Assembly (NCBI GenBank): GCA_019635315.1
Contig: JAHBZT010000002.1
Span: 496,001 to 560,000 of the forward strand
Direction: 5' to 3'
Origin: Rubrivivax sp.
GTDB lineage: Bacteria; Pseudomonadota; Gammaproteobacteria; Burkholderiales; Burkholderiaceae_C
Length of the DNA stretch: 64,000 bases
Both the position numbers and the translations under genes were made by a program. The notes under the pieces are model-generated. The model was not told the origin of the DNA and did no database searches. It saw nothing but the letters and a program-made list of their open reading frames with translations. Of the stretch, positions 29,296 to 38,923 are shown in pieces (position 1 is the first letter of the stretch; every line of letters starts with the position of its first letter).

Positions 29296-31185
29296 ATGTC
29301 TGCCGACAGCACCCGCAGCCACGCCGACGCCGCCAGCGCCTTGCCGCCGGGTACGCGACTGGGCGAGTTCGAACTGCTGAGCATCATCGGCGTCGGCGGC
29401 TTCGGCATTGTGTACCTGGCCTTCGACCATGCGCTGGAGCGCGAGGTCGCGGTCAAGGAATACATGCCCGCGGCGCTGGCCGGGCGCACCGAGACCATGC
29501 ATGTCTCGCTGCGCTCGAAGTCCGACGCCGAGACCTTTGCGCTCGGGCTGCGCTCCTTCGTCAACGAGGCGCGGCTGCTCGCGCGCTTCGACCACCCGTC
29601 GCTGCTGAAGGTGCACCGCTTCTGGGAAGCCAACGGCACCGCCTACATGGCGATGCCGGTGATGCGCGGGCGCACGGTCAAGGAAGTGCGCCAGGACATG
29701 GCGATGCCGCCCGACGAGGCCTGGCTGCGTGCGCTGCTGGAGCCGCTGCTGGGCGCCATCGACAGGCTGCACAGCGAAGGCGTCTACCACCGCGACATCG
29801 CGCCCGACAACATCCAGGTCGAGCCCGACGGCCACCCGGTGCTGCTGGACTTCGGCGCCGCGCGGCGCGTCATCAGCGACAAGACGCAGACGCTGACCGC
29901 GATCCTGAAGCCGGCCTATGCGCCGATCGAGCAGTATGCCGAGGCCGGCTCGGTGAAGCAGGGGCCGTGGACCGACCTCTACGCGCTCGGCGCGACGCTG
30001 CACTACCTGCTGCTCGGCCGGCCGCCCGCCCCGGCCACCGCGCGCGCGGTGCACGACGACGCCACGCCGCTGGCCGGCCAGTCGCTGCCGGGCTGCAGCG
30101 AGACCTTCCTGCAGACCATCGACTGGATGCTCGCGCCGCGGCCCGCCGACCGGCCGCAGAGCGTGGCCGAGCTGCGCGAGGTGCTGGAAGGCCACCGGCC
30201 GCCACCGCGCCCGCGCGCGCCGGCGCCGGCATCGGACTCGCAGTGGGACCGCACCATCATCGCCGCGCCGCCGACCACGCAGCCGCCGCAGCCGGTGACG
30301 GCGCCGCCTGCGGTCACGATCCCGCTGGGCGCCGACGACGAGGCCACGGTCGTCGTGCCGCCGCCCGGTCGTGCCGCGGCAGCGTCGCGGCTTGCGCCGC
30401 CGACACCGCCGACACCGCCGACGCCGGCGCCCCCGCCGGTGGAGCCGCTGTCGTTCAGCGCGCCGCCGGTCGGCGCGGCGGTGGTGCCGCCGCGCAAGTC
30501 GTCGGCGCTGCCGATCGGCGTCGGGCTCGGCGTGCTTGCCGTTGCAGCGGCCGCCGCAGTGGCCTTGTGGCCGCGCGGGGCCGCGGACGACGCGGCACCG
30601 ACCGCGGCGTCGACGAGCGTGCAGCCCGGCGCGCAGCCGGGAGACGGCGCCGCCGCGCTGGTCCCGCCGGCGGCGTCCGCTGCGTTGCCTGCGGTGCTGT
30701 CGGCGGCCTCGGCAGCGGCAGCGGCGGGCAGTGCCGCGGCACCGGAGTCCGCGATCCGGACGGTCGTCGTGCCGGCGCCGGCGCCGCCGCCGGTGCGCGC
30801 CGAGGCACCGCCGCCGCCTGTGGCCGCGACGCCGCGGCCGGCACCGGCCGTCCCGGCGCAGCGCCCGCCGCCGCCACGGCCGCAGCCGGCCTCGGCGTTG
30901 CTTGCCGCGCCGGTGCAGACGCCGGCGCCGGAGCCGGCGCCACCGCCGGTGGCCGTGACGCCCGCGCCGGCGCCCGTGGTGCCGCCACCCGCGCCGGCCC
31001 CGGCGCCGGCGCCCGATCCGGTGCCGGCGGTGATCGCCGGTCCCGAGGCGCGCTGCGCCGGCCGCAACATCTTCAGCCATTTCGCGTGCATGGAACGCGA
31101 GTGCCTGCGCTCGCAGTTCCAGAGCCACCCGGACTGCCTGGCCTGGCGCAAGAGCGCGATCAACGACCCGGCGACGCGCAGGTGA
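29296..31185 (+). CDS. Membrane-anchored Ser/Thr protein kinase
   Basis: 629 residues. Kinase domain about 25-290: GVGGFGIVYLAFD (P-loop), VAVKEYMP (Lys), YHRDIAPDNIQ (catalytic Asp), DFGAAR (metal), then KPAYAPIEQY as activation segment end. A Pro/Ala/Thr-rich linker follows, one TM helix at roughly 400-420 (LPIGVGLGVLAVAAAAAVALW), another long Pro/Ala-rich stretch outside, and a compact C-terminal Cys-containing end (RCAGRNIFSHFACMERECLR). The N-terminal open extension upstream of 29296 is antisense to the GDPD gene and not real. The C-terminal domain may be an extracytoplasmic sensor. Confidence 0.88.
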   Translation: MSADSTRSHADAASALPPGTRLGEFELLSIIGVGGFGIVYLAFDHALEREVAVKEYMPAALAGRTETMHVSLRSKSDAETFALGLRSFVNEARLLARFDHPSLLKVHRFWEANGTAYMAMPVMRGRTVKEVRQDMAMPPDEAWLRALLEPLLGAIDRLHSEGVYHRDIAPDNIQVEPDGHPVLLDFGAARRVISDKTQTLTAILKPAYAPIEQYAEAGSVKQGPWTDLYALGATLHYLLLGRPPAPATARAVHDDATPLAGQSLPGCSETFLQTIDWMLAPRPADRPQSVAELREVLEGHRPPPRPRAPAPASDSQWDRTIIAAPPTTQPPQPVTAPPAVTIPLGADDEATVVVPPPGRAAAASRLAPPTPPTPPTPAPPPVEPLSFSAPPVGAAVVPPRKSSALPIGVGLGVLAVAAAAAVALWPRGAADDAAPTAASTSVQPGAQPGDGAAALVPPAASAALPAVLSAASAAAAAGSAAAPESAIRTVVVPAPAPPPVRAEAPPPPVAATPRPAPAVPAQRPPPPRPQPASALLAAPVQTPAPEPAPPPVAVTPAPAPVVPPPAPAPAPAPDPVPAVIAGPEARCAGRNIFSHFACMERECLRSQFQSHPDCLAWRKSAINDPATRR

Positions 31186-31286
31186 CAGGGTCGCTGCGGG
31201 TAAGGCGCGATGACAACGCGCGCCGCAGGCCGTACACCATGGGCTGATGCCCTTGCCGTCGCGGCACCGCTGCCGCGACCCTGCCG

Positions 31287-32996
31287 ATGTCCGCCGCCCC
31301 CGACCCGCGCCCGCATGCCGCCGCCTGGCCCTCGCGCCTGCCGGCGACCCTGTGCATTCCCGAGACCACGCTGTGGTTCAACCTGCAGGTCAGCGCGCAG
31401 CGCTACCCGCACAAGGCCGCCTACCGCTTTCTCGGCCGCGCGCTGAGCTTCGCCGAACTGCACGGGCAGGCGCTGGCGCTCGCCGGCTGGCTGCAGGCCC
31501 GGGGCGTGCGGCGCGGCGACCGCGTGCTGCTGTTCCTGCAGAACTGCCCGCAGTTCGTCGCCGCGTTCTATGCCGTGCAGCGGGCCGATGCTGTGGTGGT
31601 GCCGGTCAACCCGATGAACCGCGCCGACGAGTTCGGCCACTACATCGCCGACGCGGGGGCGCGCGTGGCCATCTGCAGCGCCGACCAGGCCGCCATCGTG
31701 GCCGAGGCCGATGGGCGGCTGCCGGCGGCGCAGCGCCTGCACCACCTGCTCGTCACGCGCTACGCCGACGCGATGCCCGATGTGATCGACGCCGGGGAAG
31801 CACCCTCGCCCGCGGTCCTGGAGTGGCTGCGCGCCGACCCGCCGCTGTCCGCCGGCATGGACGCCACCGTCACGCGCTGGACCGACGCGCTGTCCGCCGG
31901 CCACCGGCCCGGCCCGGCGCAGGCCGGGCCCGACGACCTGGCGCTGCTGCCCTACACCAGCGGCACCACCGGGCTGCCCAAGGGCTGCATGCACACGCAC
32001 CGCACGCTGATGCCCAACACCGTGGGCGGCGGCCTATGGGGGCATGGCAGCGCCGAGAGCGTGAGCCTGGGCGTGGTGCCGATGTTCCACATCACCGGCA
32101 TGCTCTACGGCGTGCTGTCGCCGGTCTACCTGGGCAGCACGGTGATCGTGATGCCGCGCTGGGACCGCGAGCTCGCCGGCCGGCTGATCAGCCGCCACCG
32201 CGTGACGCACTGGACCTGCATCCCGACGATGATCATCGACCTCTTCGGCAGCCCCAACTACCGCAGCTTCGACCTGACCAGCCTGCGCTACCTGTCGGGC
32301 GGCGGCGCCGCGATGCCGCAGGCGGTGGCCGAGCGGCTGCAGCAGGAATTCGGCATCACCTTCGCGGAGGGCTACGGCCTGACCGAGACCGCCGCGCCCA
32401 GCCACGCCAACCCGCCGGAGCGCGCCAAGCTGCAGTGCCTGGGCATCCCGATCTTCGGCGTCGACAGCCGCGTCGTCGACCCCGACACGCTGAAGGAGCT
32501 GCCCGCCGGTGAGACCGGCGAGATCGTGACCCACGGCCCGATGGTCTTCCAGGGCTACTGGGGCCACGCGGAGGCCACGCGGGCGGCCTTCGTCGAGATC
32601 GACGGCAAGCCCTTCTTCCGCACGGGCGACCTGGGCCGGCGCGACGAGGAAGGCTACTTCTTCATCACCGACCGCTTGAAGCGCATGATCAACGCCAGCG
32701 GCTTCAAGGTTTGGCCGAGCGAGGTCGAGCTGCTGCTGTTCAAGTGCCCCATCGTGCAGGAGGCCTGCGTGATCGCGGCGCACGACGCCTACCGCGGCGA
32801 GACGGTCAAGGCGGTGGTCGTGCCGCGCGCCGAGGCGCGCGCCAGCGCCACGCCGCAGGACGTCATCGCCTGGGCGCGCGAGCACATGGCGGCCTACAAG
32901 GTGCCGCGCGTCGTCGAGTTTGCCGACAGCCTGCCCAAGAGCGGTTCGGGCAAGGTGATGTGGCGGCTGCTGCAGGAGAAGGAGCGCGGCGGCTGA
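31287..32996 (+). CDS. Long-chain fatty-acyl-CoA synthetase family protein
   Basis: 569-residue AMP-forming ligase with LPYTSGTTGLPKGCMHTH (P-loop), EGYGLTETAAPSHANP, FRTGDLGRRDEEGYFFITDRLKRMINASGFKVWPSEVE and the catalytic Lys in KSGSGKVMWR. The FNLQVSAQRYPHKAAY start and NCPQFVAAFYA stretch match the long/medium-chain branch. ATG 31287 begins MSAAPDPRPHAAAW. The 101 bp between the kinase stop and this start hold no terminator I can see. Confidence 0.87.
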   Translation: MSAAPDPRPHAAAWPSRLPATLCIPETTLWFNLQVSAQRYPHKAAYRFLGRALSFAELHGQALALAGWLQARGVRRGDRVLLFLQNCPQFVAAFYAVQRADAVVVPVNPMNRADEFGHYIADAGARVAICSADQAAIVAEADGRLPAAQRLHHLLVTRYADAMPDVIDAGEAPSPAVLEWLRADPPLSAGMDATVTRWTDALSAGHRPGPAQAGPDDLALLPYTSGTTGLPKGCMHTHRTLMPNTVGGGLWGHGSAESVSLGVVPMFHITGMLYGVLSPVYLGSTVIVMPRWDRELAGRLISRHRVTHWTCIPTMIIDLFGSPNYRSFDLTSLRYLSGGGAAMPQAVAERLQQEFGITFAEGYGLTETAAPSHANPPERAKLQCLGIPIFGVDSRVVDPDTLKELPAGETGEIVTHGPMVFQGYWGHAEATRAAFVEIDGKPFFRTGDLGRRDEEGYFFITDRLKRMINASGFKVWPSEVELLLFKCPIVQEACVIAAHDAYRGETVKAVVVPRAEARASATPQDVIAWAREHMAAYKVPRVVEFADSLPKSGSGKVMWRLLQEKERGG

Positions 32997-33011
32997 CCTG
33001 GCGCCGCAGGC

Positions 33012-33548
33012 TCAACGCCCGTCCGGCAGGTCCGGCTGAGGTCCGGCTGCACCCACCATCGCCAGCGCCCGCTGCAGCGCCCGCGCATCGTTGCTGGCGC
33101 GGTGCCGCGTGAGCCCCAGCTCGGCCAGCGCGCGCCGTCGTGCGGCGTCCAGCTGCGCCAGCCGCGGCTCGGTCAGCAGCGCGCTGGCCGACTCCAGCCG
33201 GAACAGCGGCGACGCGCCCGCCTCCTCGAACAGCGCGGCCAGCCACGGGTAGTCGTGCGCCCAGCCGTCGCAGTAGACGGTGCGGCCGCCGAGTTCGTCG
33301 TTGAGCCAGCGCGCGACGTCCGCGGCCGCGCGGCCATGCGCCAGCAGCGTCGCGCGCGCGATGCCGTGCACCCTTTCGGCGCCAGCGTCCCAGTGGGTCC
33401 AGTGCGCGGCCGGCAGCACCAGCGTGCAGCGCGCGCGGCCGTCGGGCAGCACCCAGCCGACCTCGATCGGGTAGCTGGCGCGGCCGAAGCCCGAGGCCTC
33501 GATGTCCAGCACGCAGGGCAGGGCAGCAGCGGCTTCCAGGGTGTGCAT
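33012..33548 (-). CDS. DnaQ-like 3'-5' exonuclease domain protein
   Basis: 178 residues. CVLDIEASGFG at the N-terminus supplies the DEDD-family Asp/Glu (Exo I), NDELGGRTVYCDGWAHDYPWL the second Asp (Exo II) and TRHRASNDARALQRAL the third His/Asp (Exo III, DEDDh type). Likely a small RNA or DNA trimming exonuclease; specificity unknown. ATG 33548 puts the motif at residue 17; ATG 33560 would add four residues. Divergent from the FAD gene at 33583 with about 34 bp between. Confidence 0.72.
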   Translation of the reverse strand: MHTLEAAAALPCVLDIEASGFGRASYPIEVGWVLPDGRARCTLVLPAAHWTHWDAGAERVHGIARATLLAHGRAAADVARWLNDELGGRTVYCDGWAHDYPWLAALFEEAGASPLFRLESASALLTEPRLAQLDAARRRALAELGLTRHRASNDARALQRALAMVGAAGPQPDLPDGR

Positions 33549-33582
33549 GCTGCGGCCCATTCTGCCGTGGGACACTGGCACG

Positions 33583-34773
33583 ATGTCCGCCACCCCCACA
33601 GAAGCCTTCGATGTCGTCATCGTCGGCGGCGCTGCCGTCGGCAGTGCCGCCGCCTACTTCCTGGCCAGCGACCCCGGCTTCCGCGGCCGCGTGCTGGTGC
33701 TGGAGCGCGACCCCAGCTACCGCGACAGCGCCACGGCGCGCTCGGCGGCGTCGATCCGCCACCAGTTCAGCACGCCGGGCAATATCCGCCTGTCGATGTT
33801 CGGCACCCGCTTCCTGCGCGAGGCGGCCGAACGGCTGGCGGTGGATGGCGAGGCGCCGGCGATCGGCTTTCGCGAAGGCGGCTACCTATTCCTGGCCAGC
33901 GCCGCCGGGCTGCCGGTGCTGCAGGCCAACCACCGCACGCAGCGTGCCGAGGGGGCCGATGTCGCGCTGCTCTCGCCGGCCGCGCTGGCCTCGCGCTTTC
34001 CGTGGCTGGCGACCGGCGACCTGGCGGGCGGTTCGCTGGGGCTGTCCGGCGAAGGCTGGCTGGACGCCTTCGCGCTGATGCAGGGCCTGCGGCGCAAGGC
34101 GCAGTCCCTGGGCGTCGTCTACCGTGCGGTGGCGGCGTCCGGCCTTCGGCGCGAGGGCCGGCGCGTCGTCGGCGTGGAACTCGCCGACGGCGCCTTCGTA
34201 GCCGCCGGCACCGTGATCAACGCCGCCGGCACCGGCGCCGCCGCGCTGGCGCGCAGCGCCGGCATCGAACTGCCGGTGCGTGCGAAGAAGCGCTGCGTCT
34301 TCCACTTCCGCAGCCCGGCGCGGCTGCCCGGCTGCCCGCTGGTGATCGACCCCTCGGGCCTGTATTTCCGACCCGAGGGCGAGGGCTACATCTGCGGCAT
34401 CGCACCCGGTCCCGACGAGGACCCGGACAGCGACGACTTCGAGGTGCCGCTGGCCTGGTGGGAGGACCGCCTGTGGCCGGCCCTGGCCGCACGCGTGCCG
34501 GGCTTCGAGGCGGCGCGGCTGCTGTCGGCCTGGGCCGGGCACTACGACATGAACCTGCTGGACCACAACCTGATCCTCGGCGCACACCCGGCGCTCGACG
34601 GCCTGCTGTTCGCCAACGGCTTCAGCGGCCACGGCCTGCAGCAAGCGCCGGCAGTCGGCCGCGCGCTGGCCGAGCTGGTCGTGCACGGCGGCTTCCGCAC
34701 GCTGGACCTGGCGGAATTCGGCTGGGCGCGGGTGCTCGAGGGGCGGCCGCTGCGCGAGCTCAATGTCGTCTAG
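33583..34773 (+). CDS. FAD-dependent oxidoreductase, DAO family
   Basis: 396 residues. FDVVIVGGAAVGSAAAYFLA binds FAD, VLERDPSY follows as the ribose-binding Glu, SAASIRHQFSTPGNIRLS is the DAO-specific loop, GTVINAAGTGAAALA and FANGFSGHGLQQAPAVGRALAELV close the flavin site. Resembles FOXRED1/sarcosine-oxidase-like amine oxidoreductases. Substrate unknown. The upstream in-frame extension overlaps the divergent exonuclease and is dropped. Confidence 0.85.
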   Translation: MSATPTEAFDVVIVGGAAVGSAAAYFLASDPGFRGRVLVLERDPSYRDSATARSAASIRHQFSTPGNIRLSMFGTRFLREAAERLAVDGEAPAIGFREGGYLFLASAAGLPVLQANHRTQRAEGADVALLSPAALASRFPWLATGDLAGGSLGLSGEGWLDAFALMQGLRRKAQSLGVVYRAVAASGLRREGRRVVGVELADGAFVAAGTVINAAGTGAAALARSAGIELPVRAKKRCVFHFRSPARLPGCPLVIDPSGLYFRPEGEGYICGIAPGPDEDPDSDDFEVPLAWWEDRLWPALAARVPGFEAARLLSAWAGHYDMNLLDHNLILGAHPALDGLLFANGFSGHGLQQAPAVGRALAELVVHGGFRTLDLAEFGWARVLEGRPLRELNVV

Positions 34774-34800
34774 ACGCCTGCGCGGCGCGCGCGGCGGGGT

Positions 34801-36432
34801 TCAGTCGGACTCGCCGGCGCGTGTCTCGGCCGTCTCGGCGGCGGTGTCGCCGTGGCGGTGCCGCAGGGCCTTCGCGGCCTGCTGCGCGGCGCGGCGCAGT
34901 GCGCTGATGCGGCGCAGCGCCGGCTCGGTGGCGGCGATGCCGAGCTCGCCGACCGCCGCCGCCTCGAGCAGCGCGGCCTTCAGGCCCTCGTAGGCCGACT
35001 CGGTGGCGGCCAGCGCCGCGGCCAGCGTCTCGGCATCCGGCGCGGCGACCTCGGCCAGCGGGTCGCACAGCGCCAGCAACTCGTCGGCCTGCTGCGTGAA
35101 GGCCTGCCAGTCGCTGGCCACCGCAGCCGGCAGCGGCGGCGGCGCGAGGGCGGCCGCCGCCAGCGCCTGTTCGGCGGTCGTGCGGTGGTAACGCTGGATG
35201 CGCAGCGTGGCCGCCAGCCGCGCCGAGGACTCGGGCGTCATCGCGCTGCGGTTGACACGCTCGGCGAAGCGGTCGGCCGCCTCGGCGAGCCGGTCCACGA
35301 CCAGGTCGTCGCCGGCCAGCGCCGGCGCCGCCGCGCCGGCCAGCGCGGCGCGCGCCATGCGCTGCGCGGCATGGCCGATGCGGTCGACCTCGCGCGCCAG
35401 CGCCTCCACCGCCAGCGCCGGCACGGCGAGCGCGTTGTCGTCCAGGTGGCGGGGCTGCGCCTCGTCCTCCTCGCGCGCGCGGAAGCGGCCCTGCAGCCAG
35501 CGCGTCAGATGCGCCGCCAGCGGCCACATCAGCAGCACGCCCAGCACGTTGAAGATGGTGTGGAACAGCGCCAGCTTCGCCGCCGGGTCGGCAGGCAGGC
35601 CGAGCCAGGCGCGCAGGGCCGCGATCGCGTCGATCAGCCAGGGCAGCAGCAGCAACGCGACGACGCCGGTCAGCGCATTGAAGACGACGTGCGCGGCGGC
35701 GGCGCGGCGCGCATTGGGCGTCGCGCCGATGGCCGCCAGCATCGCCTTCACGGTGGTGCCGATGTTGGCGCCGATGACCATCGCCGCCGCACCCTGCGGC
35801 GTCAGCAGGCCGCCCTGGGCGGCGGTCAGCGCGACCGTCATCGACGCGCTGGAGGACTGCATCAGCACCGTCAGCAGCGCACCGATGCCCAGTTGCGCCA
35901 GCGCGGCCAGCGGGCCCGTGCCGGACGGCAGCTGGACGGTGGCCGCGAGCCCGGCGAAGGCCTCCTGCAGCATCGCGATGCCCAGGAACAGCAGGCCGAG
36001 CCCGGCGGCCGCCGAGCCCAGCGCGCCGCGGCGCGCGCCTTCGCCGGTGAGGCGCATCACGACGCCGATGCCGATCATCGGCAGCGCCAGCGCCTCGATC
36101 TTGAATTTCAGGCCGACCAGCGCGACCAGCCAGCCGGTCATCGTGGTGCCGACATTGGCGCCGAACAGCACCCACAGCGCCGGTGCCAGCGTCATCAGCC
36201 CGGCGTTGACGAAGCCGATCGTCGCCACGGTGACGGCGCTGGAGGACTGCACGACCGCGGTGACCAGCGCGCCGGAGGCCAGCGCATGCGCGCGCGTGCG
36301 CGTGGCGCCGCCCAGGATGCGTTCCAGCGCCGGCCCGGCGGCCAGCTTCAGGCCGTCGGTCATCATCGACATGCCGAGCAGGAACAGGCCGACGCCGCCG
36401 GCTGCCGTGGCGGCCACGGTCCAGGCGTTCAC
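34801..36432 (-). CDS. Na+/Pi cotransporter family protein with PhoU-like domain
   Basis: 543 residues. Two inverted NptA repeats with the signature QSSSA: VTAVVQSSSAVTVATIGFVNAG near residue 60 and VLMQSSSASMTVALTAAQGG near 195, with about eight to nine membrane helices over residues 5-330. Residues 350-540 are helical and acidic like a PhoU domain, as in YjbB, where the family exports or takes up phosphate with sodium. Likely phosphate homeostasis; direction not determinable. Confidence 0.87.
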   Translation of the reverse strand: MNAWTVAATAAGGVGLFLLGMSMMTDGLKLAAGPALERILGGATRTRAHALASGALVTAVVQSSSAVTVATIGFVNAGLMTLAPALWVLFGANVGTTMTGWLVALVGLKFKIEALALPMIGIGVVMRLTGEGARRGALGSAAAGLGLLFLGIAMLQEAFAGLAATVQLPSGTGPLAALAQLGIGALLTVLMQSSSASMTVALTAAQGGLLTPQGAAAMVIGANIGTTVKAMLAAIGATPNARRAAAAHVVFNALTGVVALLLLPWLIDAIAALRAWLGLPADPAAKLALFHTIFNVLGVLLMWPLAAHLTRWLQGRFRAREEDEAQPRHLDDNALAVPALAVEALAREVDRIGHAAQRMARAALAGAAAPALAGDDLVVDRLAEAADRFAERVNRSAMTPESSARLAATLRIQRYHRTTAEQALAAAALAPPPLPAAVASDWQAFTQQADELLALCDPLAEVAAPDAETLAAALAATESAYEGLKAALLEAAAVGELGIAATEPALRRISALRRAAQQAAKALRHRHGDTAAETAETRAGESD

Positions 36433-36660
36433 CGGGACAGCCTCCGCGCCGCGCGCCCGGGCACGAGCACGGGGGAGCAGGCGCGTCCGCTCATGCCGGC
36501 TGCGGGCCGGCGGCCTGGCTGTCGGGGGAAGCGTGGCGTGCCATCGTCGACGAGGACTCGGTAAACCTCATTGTCCCGCCTCGCGCGCGGTGTACCGCAA
36601 CCCGCGGGCGGGCGGCTGCCCGCCGCGTGATCGACGCCGCGCGCGGCGTGCGGCTCGAGC

Positions 36661-37002
36661 TCAGCGCGCCTGCGGCCGGCGACGCATCGCCAGCAGCGGC
36701 CAGACGAAGACCGCCACCGCGGCGCCGACCCCGCAGGCCATCGCGGCCAGGTTGGCCCAGTCGACCCAGTAGCCCATCTCGGACAGCGACGAGCGGCTCC
36801 ATGCCGGCAGCAGCAGGAAGGCGGCCACCGCGGCGAGCGCACCGGCGGCGACGGTCCACGGCAGCGCCGCCCGCCAGCCCGCGCCGCGCAGGGCGGCAGC
36901 GGCCAGCAGCAGCAGCCACAGCAGCGCGGCGCCGGCGAGCAGCGGCCAGACGCCCAGCGCCATCTCCCACAGGATGTTCAGGACCAGCCAGATCTCGTAC
37001 AT
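36661..37002 (-). CDS. Small inner membrane protein next to the sqr gene
   Basis: 113 residues with three to four hydrophobic segments (about 4-40, 46-67, 82-104). No recognised family. It begins 19 bp after the stop of the sulfide:quinone-reductase-like gene, so it is probably the last gene of that operon and may help anchor or feed the reductase; that is inferred only from position. The 228 bp downstream to the Na/Pi gene hold only GC-rich sequence without a clear terminator. Confidence 0.6.
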   Translation of the reverse strand: MYEIWLVLNILWEMALGVWPLLAGAALLWLLLLAAAALRGAGWRAALPWTVAAGALAAVAAFLLLPAWSRSSLSEMGYWVDWANLAAMACGVGAAVAVFVWPLLAMRRRPQAR

Positions 37003-37021
37003 GGTCGTGCTCCCGGGGGTT

Positions 37022-38359
37022 TCAGACGCGGCCCTTGAGCACGGCCAGGTAGGCCGGCTTGAGCATGCGGTACTTCATCAGCCAGGCGAAGTAGCTGTCC
37101 TGCAGCGGCTCGATCATCGGCAGCGACGGCGTCAGGCGGCCCTCGTAGTCGAACTCGATCAGCATCGCCGAGCCTTCGCGCGTGATCAGCGGGCACGAGG
37201 TGTAGCCGTCGAAGTCCAGGTCGGGCTGGCGTCCGGCGATCGCCTCGACCAGGTTGTGCGCAACGATGGGCGCGCTCTTCTTGACCGTCGCCGCGGTCTT
37301 GCCGCGCGGCGTGCCGTTGATGTCGCCGACGCCGAAGACATTCGGGAAGCGGCGGTGCTGCAGCGTGCTCTTGTCGACCTCCAGCCAGCCGCCGGCGGCG
37401 AACGGGCCTTCCTTCCAGGCGAGATCGCTGTGCTTCACGGCGTCCGGCGCGCGCATCGGCGGCACCACGTGCAGGAAGTCGTAGCCACGCTCGCTTCGCT
37501 CGCCTTCCGGCGTCACGAAGGTCGCGCGGCGCGCGCCGATGTCCACCGCCGCCAGGCGCTGCGTGAACTCGACGCCGATGCCGAGGTCCTGCCAGCGCGC
37601 GAGCACGTTGTCGTTGACCACCTTGACGCCGAAGACGTTGCCCAGCGCGGACATGAACTGCACCCGGCTGCGCGCCAGCGTGCCGGCCTGCTGCAGGCGG
37701 TCGCGCAGCATGAAGCTCATCTTCAGCGGCGCGCCGGCGCACTTCAGCGGTGTGGCCGGCAGCGTCATCAGCGCCTCGCCACCCTGGGCGGCGAAGGCCT
37801 GCATCGCGGCCCAGGTCGCTTGCGCGGCCTGCGGGCTGGGGTAGACGCTGGCCAAGCCCTCGCGGCCGATGGCGGCGACGTCCATGCCCTCGATCTGCGC
37901 GTAGTCCAGGCGCACGCCGGTGGCGACGACGAGGAAGTCGTAGCCGATGCGCCGGCCGCTGGTCGTGAACACCGCGTTGCCCGCCGGGTCGAAGCCGGCG
38001 ACCATCTCTTGCACCCAGTCCACACCGGCGGGCTGGAAGTCGGCGTTGCGGTCGCGCACCTTGTCCACCGGCCACACGCCGGTGGCCACCAGCGTGTAGC
38101 CGGGCTGGTAGTTGTGCTCTTCCTTGGCGTCGACGATGGTGATGCGCGCGCCGTCGAGCAGGCCGGCCAGCCGGTTGGCGACCGCGATGCCGCCCAGGCC
38201 GCTGCCGGCGATCACGATGTGCGCGCTGGTCTTCACGCGCGCCTGCGCGGGCCGGCCGGCCGTCAGCGCGCCGGCCGCCAGCGGCGCCGCGGCCACGCCC
38301 TGCAGCCAGCGCCGGCGGCCGGCGTCGGGTGCGCGCGGTGGGGAGAGCCGTTCAGGCAT
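37022..38359 (-). CDS. sqr: Sulfide:quinone oxidoreductase-like flavoprotein with Tat-type leader
   Basis: 445 residues. A twin-arginine-type leader (GRRRWLQGVAAAPLAAGAL) suggests export, then FAD binding (IVIAGSGLGGIAVANRL), VVATGVRLDY, and SQR landmarks: PLKCAGAPLKM with Cys207, FGVGDINGTPRGKTAATVKK, and GYTSCPLIT with Cys389 followed by IEFDYEG. The two cysteines correspond to the redox pair of SQR; the third cysteine of classical SQR is not seen at the usual N-terminal position, so flavocytochrome c-like or variant SQR chemistry is possible. Likely oxidises sulfide and passes electrons to quinone. In an operon with 38490 upstream and 36661 downstream. Confidence 0.82.
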   Translation of the reverse strand: MPERLSPPRAPDAGRRRWLQGVAAAPLAAGALTAGRPAQARVKTSAHIVIAGSGLGGIAVANRLAGLLDGARITIVDAKEEHNYQPGYTLVATGVWPVDKVRDRNADFQPAGVDWVQEMVAGFDPAGNAVFTTSGRRIGYDFLVVATGVRLDYAQIEGMDVAAIGREGLASVYPSPQAAQATWAAMQAFAAQGGEALMTLPATPLKCAGAPLKMSFMLRDRLQQAGTLARSRVQFMSALGNVFGVKVVNDNVLARWQDLGIGVEFTQRLAAVDIGARRATFVTPEGERSERGYDFLHVVPPMRAPDAVKHSDLAWKEGPFAAGGWLEVDKSTLQHRRFPNVFGVGDINGTPRGKTAATVKKSAPIVAHNLVEAIAGRQPDLDFDGYTSCPLITREGSAMLIEFDYEGRLTPSLPMIEPLQDSYFAWLMKYRMLKPAYLAVLKGRV

Positions 38360-38489
38360 GGTCGTCTCCTGGTCGTCGTTCGTGCCGGCAAGTCTGGTGA
38401 AGTCTGGTGCGTACCCGGCGTGGGGACATGATCCCGGTCAAGCGATCGCGTGCACCGCGCCGGGCCCGCCCACCGCGGCCTGCGGGCGT

Positions 38490-38852
38490 TCAGCCGGCCC
38501 GCGCGGCGGCAAACTCGTCGAACGACGCGATGGCGCTGGCCGCGTACATCAGCGACGGCCCGCCGCCCATGTAGACGGCCACGCCCAGCGTCTCGTCGAG
38601 CTCCTGGCGCGTGGCGCCCAGCCGCACCAGCGCCTGCGTGTGGTAGCCGATGCAGGGGTCGCAGCGCGCAGCGACGCTGAGCGCCAGCGCGATCAGCTCC
38701 TTGGTCTTCCGGTCCAGCACGCCGTCGGCGGTGGCCGCACGGCCGAGCTCGCCGAAGGCCTTCATCGTCTCGGGCTGGCTGCTGCGCAGGCCGGCCAGCC
38801 GGCCGGAGACGGCCTGCGTCAGTTCGCGGAAGCTGGGGGTGGCGAGGGTCAT
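38490..38852 (-). CDS. Carboxymuconolactone decarboxylase/AhpD-like protein
   Basis: 120 residues. Contains RKTKELIALALSVAARCDPCIGYHTQALVRLGAT, whose CDPC and following His are the AhpD-type redox pair, then DETLGVAVYMGGGPSLMYA. Such proteins act in thiol-disulfide or peroxide chemistry rather than as true lactone decarboxylases. It is the first gene upstream of sqr by 130 bp, fitting a sulfur/thiol-responsive operon. A palindrome-like element lies 70-90 bp before its start. Confidence 0.85.
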   Translation of the reverse strand: MTLATPSFRELTQAVSGRLAGLRSSQPETMKAFGELGRAATADGVLDRKTKELIALALSVAARCDPCIGYHTQALVRLGATRQELDETLGVAVYMGGGPSLMYAASAIASFDEFAAARAG

Positions 38853-38923
38853 GGCGTGGTATCTCCTCGTCCTCGTCGGCGGGACGGTTCGATTGCACGA
38901 CGATCAGTGCCTGCAGGCTTTGC

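Noticed and set aside
30396..30432. Tandem CCGACACCG repeat as CRISPR or regulatory repeat
   Set aside because: It encodes a Pro-Thr repeat in the kinase linker; period 9 in frame with no spacers.
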